DNA of 32,021 bases from an uncultured Bacteroidales bacterium (GTDB taxonomy: Bacteria > Bacteroidota > Bacteroidia > Bacteroidales > WCHB1-69). How positions within the stretch are numbered: position 1 is the first letter of the stretch; each line of letters opens with the position of its first letter. Shown in pieces: positions 17,554 through 27,900 of this stretch. The notes under the pieces were generated by a model, which was not told the origin of the DNA, did no database searches, and saw nothing but the letters and a program-made list of their open reading frames with translations. A program made the translations under genes and the position numbers. Location: contig ONAB01000030.1 of NCBI GenBank assembly GCA_900315705.1, forward strand, positions 1 through 32,021, given 5' to 3'.

Positions 17554-20430
17554 ATGCAACCTACTTTCTTGTCACAATTGGCCGAGCAAATCACCGCTCT
17601 TCACCTGCCTATGGAGAAGAGTGTGGTGGTGCTGCCCAACCGCCGTGCCCGGCGTATGCTGTTCCAGGCTCTCGCCGCCCGCGCCGAAGGCCCCATCTTC
17701 GCCCCCGCCGTTTTCACTATCAACGACTTTATTGATAAACTCTCCCCTTTGGAATGTCAGGACAAGTTTGCTTTGCTCGTCCATTTGTATCGTACCTACA
17801 AGGAACTGGCCGGTGATGAGGCCGACGATTTTAGCACGGCCCTGTCGTGGATGCCGGCTTTTGTGGACGATATGTCGGAGGTGGACAAGCAGCTGGACAA
17901 TGCGGAGCGCATTCTGAGTGACCTTGCCAGTGCCAAGCAGTTTGAGATTGGTTTCGGGCAAGATGAGGTGAGCGCGGAGCAGGCCCGCAAGGTCGCTTTC
18001 TTCAATATGTTGTCGCAGTTGTATGTCTCCTTCAAGGAGATGCTGTCCCGGCAGGGCTACGCCTACGACGGGATGTTGTACCGCGATTGCGCCGAGCACG
18101 CGGAGCAGTATGTCGGTCAACTGCCTTACGAACACTATATCTTCGCAGGTTTCCACGTGCAGAACCCGGCGGAATTGACGGTGGTGAAGGCCATCCAGGA
18201 TCGTTTCGACACCCATTTCTTTTTCGATATTGATCCTTTCTACTGTGATTTTCAGAAGGAAGACCGTTTCACGACGGCACATTTCCTCTCCAAAATCTGC
18301 CAAAAGCTCAATCTTGACGAAAAGAGCGTGCAGTTCCGTTCCGACAGCTATTCCACTGTCCAGAAGGAGATCCGTATTGTGGGCACGTCGAAGCAAATGA
18401 ACCAGATATACTATGCCATCCAGTGCATAGAGGAGATTAAGAAGCGGCAGGGCAACTTGGACGACACGGCGCTGGTGCTGGCCGACGAGAGTCTGCTGGT
18501 GCCGTTGCTGGCCGCCTACGACACCCGCGACGCCAATGTGACGATGGGGTATCCCTTGACGGCCACGCCGGCCTACTCGCTGCTGGCCACCTTGCTGGAT
18601 ATCTATGAGCGTGGGCAGAGTTACGGTATCGCTGGCACAGCGATGCGTTTCCATCGTCGCGATGTGATTGCTATTCTGCAAAGCCCTATCATACAGAATC
18701 TCTGCTTTGAAACGCCCAAACAGTATCACGAGGCGGTGGAGAAGATTCGTTCCGAGCAGCATTTCTTCTATGAGATGAGTGAGCTGGCCGATGTGCCGGT
18801 GCCCGCTTTCGGCGAGGTGTCGGGTCTGGTGCCCGCCTTGTTGGAGTATATGCGTGGGTTGTTGGCGCGTGTCGTATCCCAAATGGATGTGGCGATGCTG
18901 CAACCGCTCATCGAGCAGTTGGAGCAGGTGCAAGGGCAATTGCAGTTGCTGGTCGAGGCGGGTGTCCCGTTGACCCTCTCCATCGTCAAGTTCGCCATAC
19001 GGCAGCAGATGGGTGGCATCACGCTCTCCCTCAAGGGCGACGCCACCCACGGCCTGCAGATAATGGGCCTGTTGGAGACGCGCACCCTTGACTTCCGGAA
19101 CGTCATAATGCTCTCTGTCAACGAAGGCACGCTCCCGGCGGGCATCACCTATAACTCCATCATTCCCTTCGACTTCAAGTTCCAGGGCGAGACGTTGGAA
19201 AACTATCTGTACAAGGACCAGGTGTATGCCTACCACTTTTTCCGCCTGTTGCAGCGGGCCGAGCAGGTGGTGCTGATATATGACAACGACACTTCCAGCG
19301 GCAATCTCGCGGAAAAGAGCCGCTTTATCTCGCAACTCGAATTTGAGGTGCGGGAGCGCGGCCTTGACAACATACACCTCACCTATCCCACGGTGGCGTT
19401 TCCTTACATTGCCGCCACGAGTGATGGCATTGAGGTGCACAAAAATGACGAGATTCTGGAAAAAATCTATGAATACAGTTTTTCCGCCACTGCCCTAAAA
19501 ACCTACATTTCCTGCCCTTTGCAGTTTTACCTGAAACATATCTGCGGCATCCACACTTCCGAGAAAGTGACCGACCACGTGGAAGCCAACGCCGTGGGTT
19601 CGGTGGTACACGCTGTCTTTGAAAAGGTGTTTGATGTGACCGATGGCCCTAAATCGGAATTTTCCCACCGTATAGATGACTATCTGGCCCATCTTGACGA
19701 TAATCTCCGCCAACTGGTGTTGACGGATGAAGAATTGCGCGAAAGTGTTTGCTGGGAGGAAAAAGACCTCTCCGAGGGGAGAGTCTATCTCGCAATGGCG
19801 ATGATTCGCAATGATGTGAAAAACTATCTTGAAAAATCCAAGGACGAGTTTCGGGAAAGAGGCGTCACGATAGTGGGCAATGAATTGAAACTGAGTTGTA
19901 AACTTCCGGTTGACGGCCACCCGCTGACCCTTTACGGCGTTATTGACCGGCTGGAAACTGAAGTGGACCCGGCTACAAGGGAACGGCACCTCTCCGTGGT
20001 GGATTATAAGACGGGCAGGGTGAACAGTGATAACCTGTCCGTGGAGAAAGGCGGCGTCGGTAATATTTTCACCGACCCTGGGTACAAGGAGTTTCTGCAA
20101 CTGCTGTTCTATGCATTGCTTTGCAAGTACACGGATAACAGGGCTGTAAAACAGTGTCTTGATGACAATCCGATACGCTGTTCCATTCTCAGCATTATGG
20201 ATGTCAATATGGGCAAGAAAGATTATCTCCATCGCGCGCTTTTTGTGGAAAAGGTTGAAAAGAAAAAAGTGGTGACGCCCGATTTTACAAATGAGGCATT
20301 ATCCACATTGGAGGATGGCTTGAAAAAATTGTTGTCGGAAATTATCAACAAGGACAAGCCCTTCTCCCCAACGCAGGATCCCAAGCGTTGCATTTATTGC
20401 GATTTCAAGCATCTCTGTGGGAGAAATTAA
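17554..20430 (+). CDS. addB: AddB-like helicase/nuclease subunit with C-terminal PD-(D/E)XK nuclease and Fe-S cysteines
   Basis: 958 aa. AddAB complexes resect double-strand breaks for RecA-dependent repair. The N-terminal part (VVVLPNRRARRMLFQAL) is a UvrD-like fold without a recognisable Walker A, as expected for a non-motor subunit. The C-terminal nuclease begins with FSATALKTYISCPLQFYL (about 640-660) and contains LYGVIDRLE (about 796), VVDYKTGR (about 815, the D-x-K catalytic pair) and a helix with FLQLLFYALL. C654 plus C946, C949 and C955 (C-x2-C-x5-C at the very end, RCIYCDFKHLCG) match the four-cysteine iron-sulphur staple of AddB. AddA is not in the window. topB follows 21 bp downstream. 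Confidence 0.85.
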   Translation: MQPTFLSQLAEQITALHLPMEKSVVVLPNRRARRMLFQALAARAEGPIFAPAVFTINDFIDKLSPLECQDKFALLVHLYRTYKELAGDEADDFSTALSWMPAFVDDMSEVDKQLDNAERILSDLASAKQFEIGFGQDEVSAEQARKVAFFNMLSQLYVSFKEMLSRQGYAYDGMLYRDCAEHAEQYVGQLPYEHYIFAGFHVQNPAELTVVKAIQDRFDTHFFFDIDPFYCDFQKEDRFTTAHFLSKICQKLNLDEKSVQFRSDSYSTVQKEIRIVGTSKQMNQIYYAIQCIEEIKKRQGNLDDTALVLADESLLVPLLAAYDTRDANVTMGYPLTATPAYSLLATLLDIYERGQSYGIAGTAMRFHRRDVIAILQSPIIQNLCFETPKQYHEAVEKIRSEQHFFYEMSELADVPVPAFGEVSGLVPALLEYMRGLLARVVSQMDVAMLQPLIEQLEQVQGQLQLLVEAGVPLTLSIVKFAIRQQMGGITLSLKGDATHGLQIMGLLETRTLDFRNVIMLSVNEGTLPAGITYNSIIPFDFKFQGETLENYLYKDQVYAYHFFRLLQRAEQVVLIYDNDTSSGNLAEKSRFISQLEFEVRERGLDNIHLTYPTVAFPYIAATSDGIEVHKNDEILEKIYEYSFSATALKTYISCPLQFYLKHICGIHTSEKVTDHVEANAVGSVVHAVFEKVFDVTDGPKSEFSHRIDDYLAHLDDNLRQLVLTDEELRESVCWEEKDLSEGRVYLAMAMIRNDVKNYLEKSKDEFRERGVTIVGNELKLSCKLPVDGHPLTLYGVIDRLETEVDPATRERHLSVVDYKTGRVNSDNLSVEKGGVGNIFTDPGYKEFLQLLFYALLCKYTDNRAVKQCLDDNPIRCSILSIMDVNMGKKDYLHRALFVEKVEKKKVVTPDFTNEALSTLEDGLKKLLSEIINKDKPFSPTQDPKRCIYCDFKHLCGRN

Positions 20431-20451
20431 AAATAGACATTATACAATAAT

Positions 20452-22260
20452 ATGATAGTATGCATAGCGGAGAAACCCAGCGTGGCGCGTGACATTGCGC
20501 GGGTGCTTGGCGCCAACCAGGCACACGATGGTTATATGGAGGGCAATGGCTACCAGGTGACCTGGACGTTCGGGCATCTCTGCACGCTCAAGGAGCCCCA
20601 CGACTACACCCCGATGTGGAAGGCGTGGGCGTTGAGCCGCTTGCCGATGATCCCGCCCCGTTTCGGCATCAAGCTGATCGACGACAAGGGCGTGGCCAAG
20701 CAGTTCCACATTATCGAGACGCTGATGCAGAAAGCCGACCGCATCGTCAACTGCGGCGATGCCGGCCAGGAGGGCGAGCTTATCCAGCGGTGGGTGATGC
20801 AGTTGGCCCGGGCCAAGTGTCCCGTGTCGCGCCTCTGGATCTCCTCGCTGACGGAAGAGTCCATCAAGGAGGGCTTCTCCACCCTCAAGGACCAGTCCGA
20901 GTACCAGTCGCTGTACGAGGCCGGACTGTCGCGGGCCATCGGCGACTGGCTGCTGGGGATGAACGCCACGCGCCTCTACACGCTCAAGTATGGCCAAAAC
21001 CGGCAGGTGCTTTCCATCGGGCGGGTGCAGACTCCCACGCTGGCCCTCATCGTGAACCGCTACTGGGAAATCCAGAACTTCAAGCCCGAGGCCTATTGGG
21101 TGCTCTCCACCATCTATCGCGGCACCACTTTCACGGCCACCAAGGGCAAGTACGGCACTGTGCTTGAAGGCGAACAGGATCTACAAAAAATCGTAGGAAA
21201 AGAGTTTACCGTCACCGATATCTCTGAAAAGAAGGGTAAGGAGGCGCCGCCGCGCCTGTTCGACCTCACCTCCTTGCAGGTGGAGTGCAACCGCAAGTAC
21301 GGCTTTTCCGCCGACCTGACCCTCAAACTCATCCAGACTCTGTACGAGAAGAAACTGACCACATACCCCCGTGTGGACACCACTTACCTGAGTGACGACA
21401 TTTACCCCAAGTGTCCCAAAATACTGCAAGGGCTACCGGCGTATGCTGCGCTGACGACCCCGTTGCTGGGCGCCAAACTGCCCAAGAGCAAGCGCGTGTT
21501 CGACAGCAGCAAGGTGACCGACCACCACGCCATCATCCCCACGGGAGTGGTGGCGGGTGCGCTTCCCCCGCAGGAGGCCGCCGTCTATGACGAGGTGTGC
21601 CGCCACTTTATCGCGGCGTTTTATCCCGACTGCCAAATCTCCACCACCACGGTGTTGGGCAAAGTGGAGGAGGTGGAGTTCAAGGCCACCGGCAAGCAGA
21701 TTCTGCAGCCGGGTTGGCGCGTGGTCATCAAGCCTGCCAAGAACGAGGACGAGAAGAAGGAGTCCGACAAGGAGCGCGACGAGGAACGGGTGCTGCCCCA
21801 TTTCGTCAAGGGCGAGCACGGTCCCCACGAGCCGTCGCTGGCGGAAAAGTGGACCTCGCCCCCAAAACCCTACACGGAGGCCACGCTGCTGCGGGCAATG
21901 GAGACCGCCGGCAAGGGCGTGGAGGACGAGAGTCTGCGCGAAGCCCTGAAGGAGAACGGCATCGGGCGCCCCTCCACTCGCGCTGCCATCATCGAGACAC
22001 TCTTCAAACGGCACTACATTGTCAAGCAACGCAAGAGCCTTGCCCCCACCGAGACCGGCATCGAGCTGATAGGTCTCATCCACGAGGAACTGCTCAAGAG
22101 TGCCGAGCTGACAGGCATTTGGGAGAAGAAACTGCGCGAGATAGAACAACATAAGTATGACGCCGCCCAGTTTATCGCGGAACTGAAACAGATGGTGGCC
22201 GACATCGTGCGCGAGGTGATGAACGACAGCAGCAACCGCCGCGTCCCCGCGACCCGCTAA
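20452..22260 (+). CDS. topB: DNA topoisomerase III (type IA), short form
   Basis: 602 aa. It relaxes or decatenates DNA by passing strands through a transient single-strand break. Toprim motifs: IAEKPSVARDIARVLG (5-20) and NCGDAGQEGELIQRW (near 100). Other type IA signatures are LSIGRVQTPTLALI and the active-site segment LTTYPRVDTTYL, where Y305 is the predicted nucleophile. A late block, ENGIGRPSTRAAIIETL, is typical of TopB. The protein ends shortly after the core with ATR, with no cysteine-rich zinc-ribbon tail; many Bacteroidota TopB proteins are about 690 aa. An Asp/Glu/Lys-rich insertion (ENEDEKKESDKERDEER type, around 430-450) is unusual. It is in line with the addB-like gene and probably cotranscribed. 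Confidence 0.93.
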   Translation: MIVCIAEKPSVARDIARVLGANQAHDGYMEGNGYQVTWTFGHLCTLKEPHDYTPMWKAWALSRLPMIPPRFGIKLIDDKGVAKQFHIIETLMQKADRIVNCGDAGQEGELIQRWVMQLARAKCPVSRLWISSLTEESIKEGFSTLKDQSEYQSLYEAGLSRAIGDWLLGMNATRLYTLKYGQNRQVLSIGRVQTPTLALIVNRYWEIQNFKPEAYWVLSTIYRGTTFTATKGKYGTVLEGEQDLQKIVGKEFTVTDISEKKGKEAPPRLFDLTSLQVECNRKYGFSADLTLKLIQTLYEKKLTTYPRVDTTYLSDDIYPKCPKILQGLPAYAALTTPLLGAKLPKSKRVFDSSKVTDHHAIIPTGVVAGALPPQEAAVYDEVCRHFIAAFYPDCQISTTTVLGKVEEVEFKATGKQILQPGWRVVIKPAKNEDEKKESDKERDEERVLPHFVKGEHGPHEPSLAEKWTSPPKPYTEATLLRAMETAGKGVEDESLREALKENGIGRPSTRAAIIETLFKRHYIVKQRKSLAPTETGIELIGLIHEELLKSAELTGIWEKKLREIEQHKYDAAQFIAELKQMVADIVREVMNDSSNRRVPATR

Positions 22261-22266
22261 TTTTTG

Positions 22267-22274
22267 TACTTTTG
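22267..22274 (+). promoter_or_regulatory. -7 box of the COG0523 GTPase gene
   Basis: TACTTTTG followed by CGGCC, 25 bp before the ATG at 22300 and starting 6 bp after the topB stop. It suggests the GTPase gene has its own promoter. No -33 box is evident. Confidence 0.5.
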
Positions 22275-22299
22275 CGGCCCTTTAAAAATTTGAACTGAA

Positions 22300-23562
22300 A
22301 TGAAACCTGAAACTCCCGTATTGCTGCTGACTGGTTATCTCGGCAGCGGAAAAACCACTTTGGTGAACCGGATACTCTCCAACCGTCGCGGCATCAAATT
22401 CGCCGTCATCGTCAATGACATCGGAGAGGTGAACATAGACGCCGACCTTATACAGAAAGGCGGTGTGGTGGGGCAGAACGACGACAGTCTGGTGGCCCTC
22501 CAGAACGGCTGCATTTGCTGCACCCTGAAGATGGATCTTGTCAAGCAGATCGCTGAAATCATCAGCCAGAAGCGCTTCGATTACATCGTCATCGAGGCCA
22601 GCGGCATCTGCGAGCCCGACCCGATTGCCCAGACCATCAGCTCCATTCCCTCGATGGGCGGCCCTTACACCCTCGATGGCGTGCCCCGCCTCGACTGTGT
22701 GGTTACCGTGGTGGACGCCCTCCGTATGCAGGACGAGTTTGCCTGCGGCGACAAGCTGCTGAGCGACAATATCGCCGAAGATGATATCGAGAACTTGGTC
22801 ATCCAGCAAATCGAGTTCTGCAACATAGTGTTGCTCAACAAGTCAGCTGCCGTGTCGCGCAAAGAGCTGAACCGCCTGCACGAGATTGTCAAGGCTCTGC
22901 AGCCCTCTGCCGAAATCATCGAATGCGATTATGGCGATGTGGACCTTGACAAGATTTTGAATACCAATATGTTCGATTTTGACAAGGTGGCTACATCCGC
23001 CACGTGGATCCGCGAGATTGAAGGCCCTTCCGAAGAAGAATACGAACATCACGACGAGGAGGAACACCATCACCACGAAGATGAACACGACGAACATCAT
23101 CACCATCACGACGATGATGATGACGATGATGAGCACGAACACGGTCATCATCACCACCACCATCACCACGACCACGAAGGCGGCGAGGTGGAGGAGTATG
23201 GCATCGGCACTTTCGTCTATTACCGCCGCCGTCCTTTCAACTTGGGCCGTTTTGACGAGTTTGTGGCCAGAAAACTGCCGAAGAATGTCATTCGTGCCAA
23301 GGGAATCTGCTATTTCAAGGGAGAGTATGACAAATGCTATCTTTTTGAGCAGGCCGGCAAACAGTTGTCGTTGAAAGATGTGGGCTTGTGGTTCGCCACG
23401 ATGCCGCCTGATGAACTGGCTGAGGTGATGGCCCGCGAGCCGGGCTTGCGCCACGACTGGGACGAGCGCTATGGCGACCGAATGCAGAAGATTGTCTTCA
23501 TCGGTCAGCGCCTCGACAAGGAGGCCCTTGCCCGTGACCTGGACGCTTGCTTAACCGACTAA
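22300..23562 (+). CDS. COG0523 (CobW/ZNG1-type) metallochaperone GTPase with His-rich loop
   Basis: 420 aa. Members of this family insert metals (zinc, cobalt, nickel) into client proteins using GTP. Walker A GYLGSGKT (12-19), the family metal motif CICC (71-74) and IVIEASGICEP mark it clearly. The guanine-specificity motif NKxD reads NKSA (180-183), so its Asp is missing. Between the GTPase and C-terminal domains, residues 250-292 hold 23 histidines among Asp/Glu, including a run of eight, a strong candidate zinc or nickel reservoir. The C-terminal CobW_C domain follows (RRRPFNLGRFDEFV to the end). Which metal and client are involved cannot be told from the sequence. It is convergent with the efflux operon. 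Confidence 0.9.
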   Translation: MKPETPVLLLTGYLGSGKTTLVNRILSNRRGIKFAVIVNDIGEVNIDADLIQKGGVVGQNDDSLVALQNGCICCTLKMDLVKQIAEIISQKRFDYIVIEASGICEPDPIAQTISSIPSMGGPYTLDGVPRLDCVVTVVDALRMQDEFACGDKLLSDNIAEDDIENLVIQQIEFCNIVLLNKSAAVSRKELNRLHEIVKALQPSAEIIECDYGDVDLDKILNTNMFDFDKVATSATWIREIEGPSEEEYEHHDEEEHHHHEDEHDEHHHHHDDDDDDDEHEHGHHHHHHHHDHEGGEVEEYGIGTFVYYRRRPFNLGRFDEFVARKLPKNVIRAKGICYFKGEYDKCYLFEQAGKQLSLKDVGLWFATMPPDELAEVMAREPGLRHDWDERYGDRMQKIVFIGQRLDKEALARDLDACLTD

Positions 23563-23565
23563 TCG

Positions 23566-23598
23566 GTTGTTCTCCCACAACAATTTGAATTTTTTTTT
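23566..23598 (+). terminator. Probable terminator between the GTPase gene and the efflux operon
   Basis: GTTGT (23566-23570) pairs with ACAAC (23577-23581), followed after 8 bp by a nine-T run (23590-23598). A second small stem, AACCGA (23553-23558) with TCGGTT (23563-23568), overlaps the GTPase stop codon. The stems are short. Confidence 0.5.
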
Positions 23599-24955
23599 AT
23601 TGGATGTTTTTCAGCCGAGCGCACTTGAGACGATAGTCGATGCGTGCCTCGGTACGGCGGTCTTGCGCCGACTGGTACAGCGTTTGGGCTTCGAGCACTT
23701 CAGAGATGGGGACCAGTCCGGCAGCATAGTGGGTTTGTATGTCCTCCAGATTGCTGGCGGCATCCTGCAGGGTGGAGTCGGCCAAGGCCACCAGAGCGTA
23801 CGCCTCGTGCACGTTGAGCAAGGCTTGTTCCGTTTCCAATATCATTTTTTCGTTGAGGTCGCGGCTGTTGTTCTCGGCCTGCTGGATGCGCAATTCCTGT
23901 TCGCGTGCCTTGTGGGCGGTGGTCCACCAGTCGGTGAGGGGCACCTGCAGGGTGGCAAAGGCCAGCCCGTTGGCGCTGTAGCGGTCCACGATGAGGTTGC
24001 CGTACGCTGCGCCCACGCCCACGGCCAGTTGGGGCAGCGCCTCGCCCACGATCATCCGTTTTTTCAGTTGCTCGGCGCGCACGCTGAGGTTCAGCAACTG
24101 GTGCTCCTTGCGGCCGGCGACCGCATTGCCGATCTGCACCTGGAAGTCGTCGGGCTCAATCACCACGGTGTCGCTCAGCGTCAGGGTAGGGGAGTACTTG
24201 ATGCCGGTCTGCTGGCAGAGTGCCATCGTGGCAAGCTGGATGCCGTTGTCCACTTTCAGGAGGTTGGTGCGCATCTCGTCGCGCTTGAGACTCACTTTGA
24301 GCCGGTCGTTGCGTGTGACCAGCCCGGCCTGTTCGGCCGTGCGGGCGTCGCGCTCCAGCGTGTCGAGGAAGTCGATGGCTTGCAGGATGGTGCGCCGTTT
24401 TTCATAGAGCGAGACGATGAGCCAGTAGTTCTCCTCCACGCTCAGCAGCGTCTTCTCGCGGGCCAGTTCCTGCTGCAGTCGGGCGGCTTCCACCCCGACG
24501 GCTGCCAGGCGGTTGCCGTTGACGATGCGCCCGCCCGCAAAGAGGGGCTGCACCGCCGTGGCGCCCACGGTGGTGCCCTTCTGGGCCAGCGACAGGGATG
24601 GGGGAATGCCCAGCGCACCTCCGTATTCGGCCCATAAGTTGTAGAGGTCCTGGCGCAGCTGCGCATTGCCAATGTCGCCGATGCCGTACTCAAACAGCGG
24701 GTTCAGAGCCTGATATCCCAAGGCGGTGCCACTGACGGAGGGGAAATATTTGGTGAAGGCCTGCTTCTTGACCTGCTCGGCGGCGAGCACGTCCAGCTGG
24801 GCGTTTTGCACCGTGGCGTTGTTCGACAGGGCCGCCGACAGGCACGAGTCCAGCGTCAGCGACTGCCCGGTTGCCAGAAGGGTGGCCGCCGTCAGCGCTG
24901 CCAGCAAGAGGGTGCGCCTACGATGGGATGCTATGATGTGGAATCGGAATCTCAT
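23597..24955 (-). CDS. TolC-family outer-membrane efflux protein
   Basis: 452 aa from the ATG at 24955. Signal peptide RFRFHIIASHRRR followed by a hydrophobic core to about residue 30, then QSLTLDSCLSAALSNNATVQ, the classic start of an OEP domain. Two alanine- and glutamine-rich helical repeats (AAEQVKKQAFTKYFPSVSG and EALPQLAVGVGAAYGN regions) are typical of TolC channels. It forms the outer-membrane exit duct for the RND pump just upstream. Its ATG overlaps the pump stop codon as ATGA, so translation is probably coupled. A much longer in-frame start (25324) is rejected because it would run through the pump gene. Confidence 0.9.
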   Translation of the reverse strand: MRFRFHIIASHRRRTLLLAALTAATLLATGQSLTLDSCLSAALSNNATVQNAQLDVLAAEQVKKQAFTKYFPSVSGTALGYQALNPLFEYGIGDIGNAQLRQDLYNLWAEYGGALGIPPSLSLAQKGTTVGATAVQPLFAGGRIVNGNRLAAVGVEAARLQQELAREKTLLSVEENYWLIVSLYEKRRTILQAIDFLDTLERDARTAEQAGLVTRNDRLKVSLKRDEMRTNLLKVDNGIQLATMALCQQTGIKYSPTLTLSDTVVIEPDDFQVQIGNAVAGRKEHQLLNLSVRAEQLKKRMIVGEALPQLAVGVGAAYGNLIVDRYSANGLAFATLQVPLTDWWTTAHKAREQELRIQQAENNSRDLNEKMILETEQALLNVHEAYALVALADSTLQDAASNLEDIQTHYAAGLVPISEVLEAQTLYQSAQDRRTEARIDYRLKCARLKNIQ

Positions 24956-27900
24956 TGGAGCTGTTTTTTCGATTGTTTTTTGTCGTTTTTGAAGATTTGC
25001 CAATAGGCGACGGGCAGCACGGTGACCACCAGCGGGAGAGAGAAGAGGGTGCCGAAGCAGATGACCACGCCCATCGGCATCCAAAGGCCGGTGTGGGCAA
25101 TGATCATCGGACATACGCCCAGGGCGGTGGTGGCGGAGGTGAGGAAGATGGGACGCATACGGCGGCAGCCCGCATCGAAGGCCGCACTCTTCGCGTCCAT
25201 ACGCTGCTCCCTGCGGAGCATCTCCGCGTGCTCGAACATTATGATGGCGTTGCGCACGATGATGCCGATGAGGCTTACCACCCCCAATACGGCGGTGATG
25301 CTGAAGTCGAGTCCGAAAATCCACAGTCCAAGGCAGGCCCCGAAGATGCAGATCAGGGAGGAAGAGAGCGTGAGCATCACGATGTCGATGCGTGCGAAAT
25401 GATATAGCAAGAAGGTGAATATCACCAAGATGGCGGCCACGAAGCTGAGCGCGATTTCGGGAATGACCGAGCCGTTGATGCTGGTGAGGCCCCCGTAAGC
25501 AATGGACACCCCGTCGGGCAACGAGGGCTTGACCTCTTTTTCAATATATTGGTCAATGCGCTTCATTACCCCTGGTTGGCTGTAGCCGAACTTCAAGTCG
25601 GCCCCCACCGTGATGGCGCGCATACTGTTGCGGCGGTTGATGACGGCGTCTTGCCATTCGGGCGAAACCGTGGCCACCTGCCGCAAAGGCACCCACACCG
25701 ACGGGATGGAGGTGGGTATCTGGAAGTCCTCCAGCTCCTGATAGTTCATTACCCGTCCCTCCTTCTGGGTGTAGAGCATTACGGGCACTTTATAGTCCTT
25801 CTCCCAGACATTGGTCAGCGACTGCCCGCTGAGGGCCGAGGAGAGGTAAAGGGAGAGCATACTCTGTGTCACGCCCAGACGGGTGGCCTCGTCGGTCTTG
25901 AGCTCCACCTTGATATTTTGCGAGGTATTGTCCATATCGGAATGCACCCACGTGAGCTCGGGCATTTCGTTCATAAAGGCTTTGAGCGTGTCGGCGATGG
26001 CTTTCGTCTGGGCAAAATCTTCGCCGATGATGCGCACCTCCACGGGGTTCTTCACCGCTTGATAGTCCATCTGCTTGAAGCGGATGTAGGCGTTGGGGAA
26101 GAGGTTTTCATATTTTGGGGCGTACTCCTTGAGGATGTTGCGGGTGGCCAGCTCGCTGGTGGTGTTGACGATGAACTGGGCATAATTCTTATGGGCCATC
26201 TGCGGGGCGTAGGTGGCGTGGAAACGGGGCGAGGAGCATCCGATGAAGGAGGTGACGCCCGTCACCCTTTTGTCGGCCCGCAGGATGTGCTCGATGCTGT
26301 CGGCCACGGCTTCCGTTTGCGCCAAGGTGCTGCCCTGAGAGAGATGGATCTCCACGGCAAAACAGTTGCGGTCGGCCTTGGGCAGCATCTGGATGTTGAG
26401 CCGTGTGAAGAGGAATCCGCCCAACGTGACGGCGGCCAAGGCCGTGACAATGACAAGGGCGGGGCGTTGGAAACAGCGGTTGAGCACTTTTTCGTAGCCG
26501 TTTTGCAGCATCGTGAAGAAGCGGTTCTGGGCGGCCTCGAACCTGTTAGCAGGTGCCGTGCGTTTGGAACTGTGGATGAACTGGGTAGCCAGATAGGGGA
26601 TGACCCACACGGCGTAGAAGATGGAACACACCAATGCGAAAGATACCGTCCAGGGGAAAAGCTGCACGAAGTCGCCCAACGGGCCGGTGATGATGCGCGT
26701 CATCGGGAAGAACATCCCGGAAATGGCCAAAGTGGCCAGCGACATCGGCACGAAGAGCTGCTTGGTGCTGTTCACGGCCGAGTACCAGCGCGAATGGCCG
26801 CTGTTCAGCATATCCACATAACCGTCAATGACAATCACAGAGTCGTCCACAATCATACCGAGCACCACGATGAGGGCGGCCAACGTCACTGTGTTGAGCT
26901 CGATGCCGCAGATGTACATCAGCCCGATGGTGATGGCCGTGCACACCGGCACGGAAGAGCCCGACACCAGCGCCGTGCGCAACGGGAACAGCAGCAGCAT
27001 CACAGCGATGACCACCAAAATGGAGAAGAGCAGGTCGCGAAGGAACGAATAGACCGACTTGCTGACCACCTTGGGCTGGTTGGTGATCTTGTGCATCTGC
27101 ACGTCCGGTGGCAGCAGCTTCTGGGCCAGGTCCATCTGTTTGCCCACCTCCTTGCCGAAGGCGACGATGTTGTTGCCAGGGCTCATCTCCATAGAAATCA
27201 GTACAGTGGACTTGCCGTTGTATTTGATGAAGTTGTCGGGTTCCTGATAGCGGCGGCGTATCTGGGCGATGTCCTTCAGCCGGATGATGTCGCCACTGGG
27301 GTCGGTGTAGATGATTTGTTCGCCGATTTCGTATTCCGACTGATAGGGGATGGCGATGTGGATGGGGGCGTCGCCGGCCTCGTTGCTGACGCTGCCGCCC
27401 ATAGTGCGCAGTCCCTGCACCGCCAGCTCGGCCAGCAGCGATCGCTGGCTGATGCCGTAGGCGGCCAGCCGTTCCTGGTCCACCAGCACGGCAATCTCCT
27501 CGTGGCGCTGGCCTACAATCTTGAGGTTGCCCATCTCGGGGATGGTGCGCAGGTGGTCGCACACCGTCTCGGCGAAGTGCTCCAGCTCGCGCGGGGTGCG
27601 CTGGTCAGACTCCACGGCGAGCAGCATCGAGGAGGTGTTGCCGAAATCATCGACCACCACCACCTCCAGCACGCCCGCGGGCAGCGAGGTTTTCTTGAAA
27701 AGCTGCAGCCCGTGGCGGATCTTGGACCACACCTCGTCCTTGTCGCGTACCGAGGTGCGCAACTCCACGAACACATAGACAATCCCGTTCTCGGTGACCG
27801 AGTAGGTGAGGTTCTTGTTGACTTCCTGATAGGTGAAGAGAAAATGCTCCAGGGGCTTGGTTACCTGCTCTTCAATCTCCTCCGCTGAAGCGCCGGGATA

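Noticed and set aside
15640-17559. 639-codon minus-strand frame
   Set aside because: Antisense shadow of lepA.
17572-19440. 622-codon minus-strand frame
   Set aside because: Antisense shadow of the addB-like gene.
24956-25324. Long N-terminal extension of the outer-membrane protein
   Set aside because: It lies inside the RND pump gene and lacks a signal peptide; the ATG at 24955 is followed by one.
25549-27888. 779-codon plus-strand frame
   Set aside because: Antisense shadow of the RND pump, His/Gly/Val-rich as expected of such mirrors.
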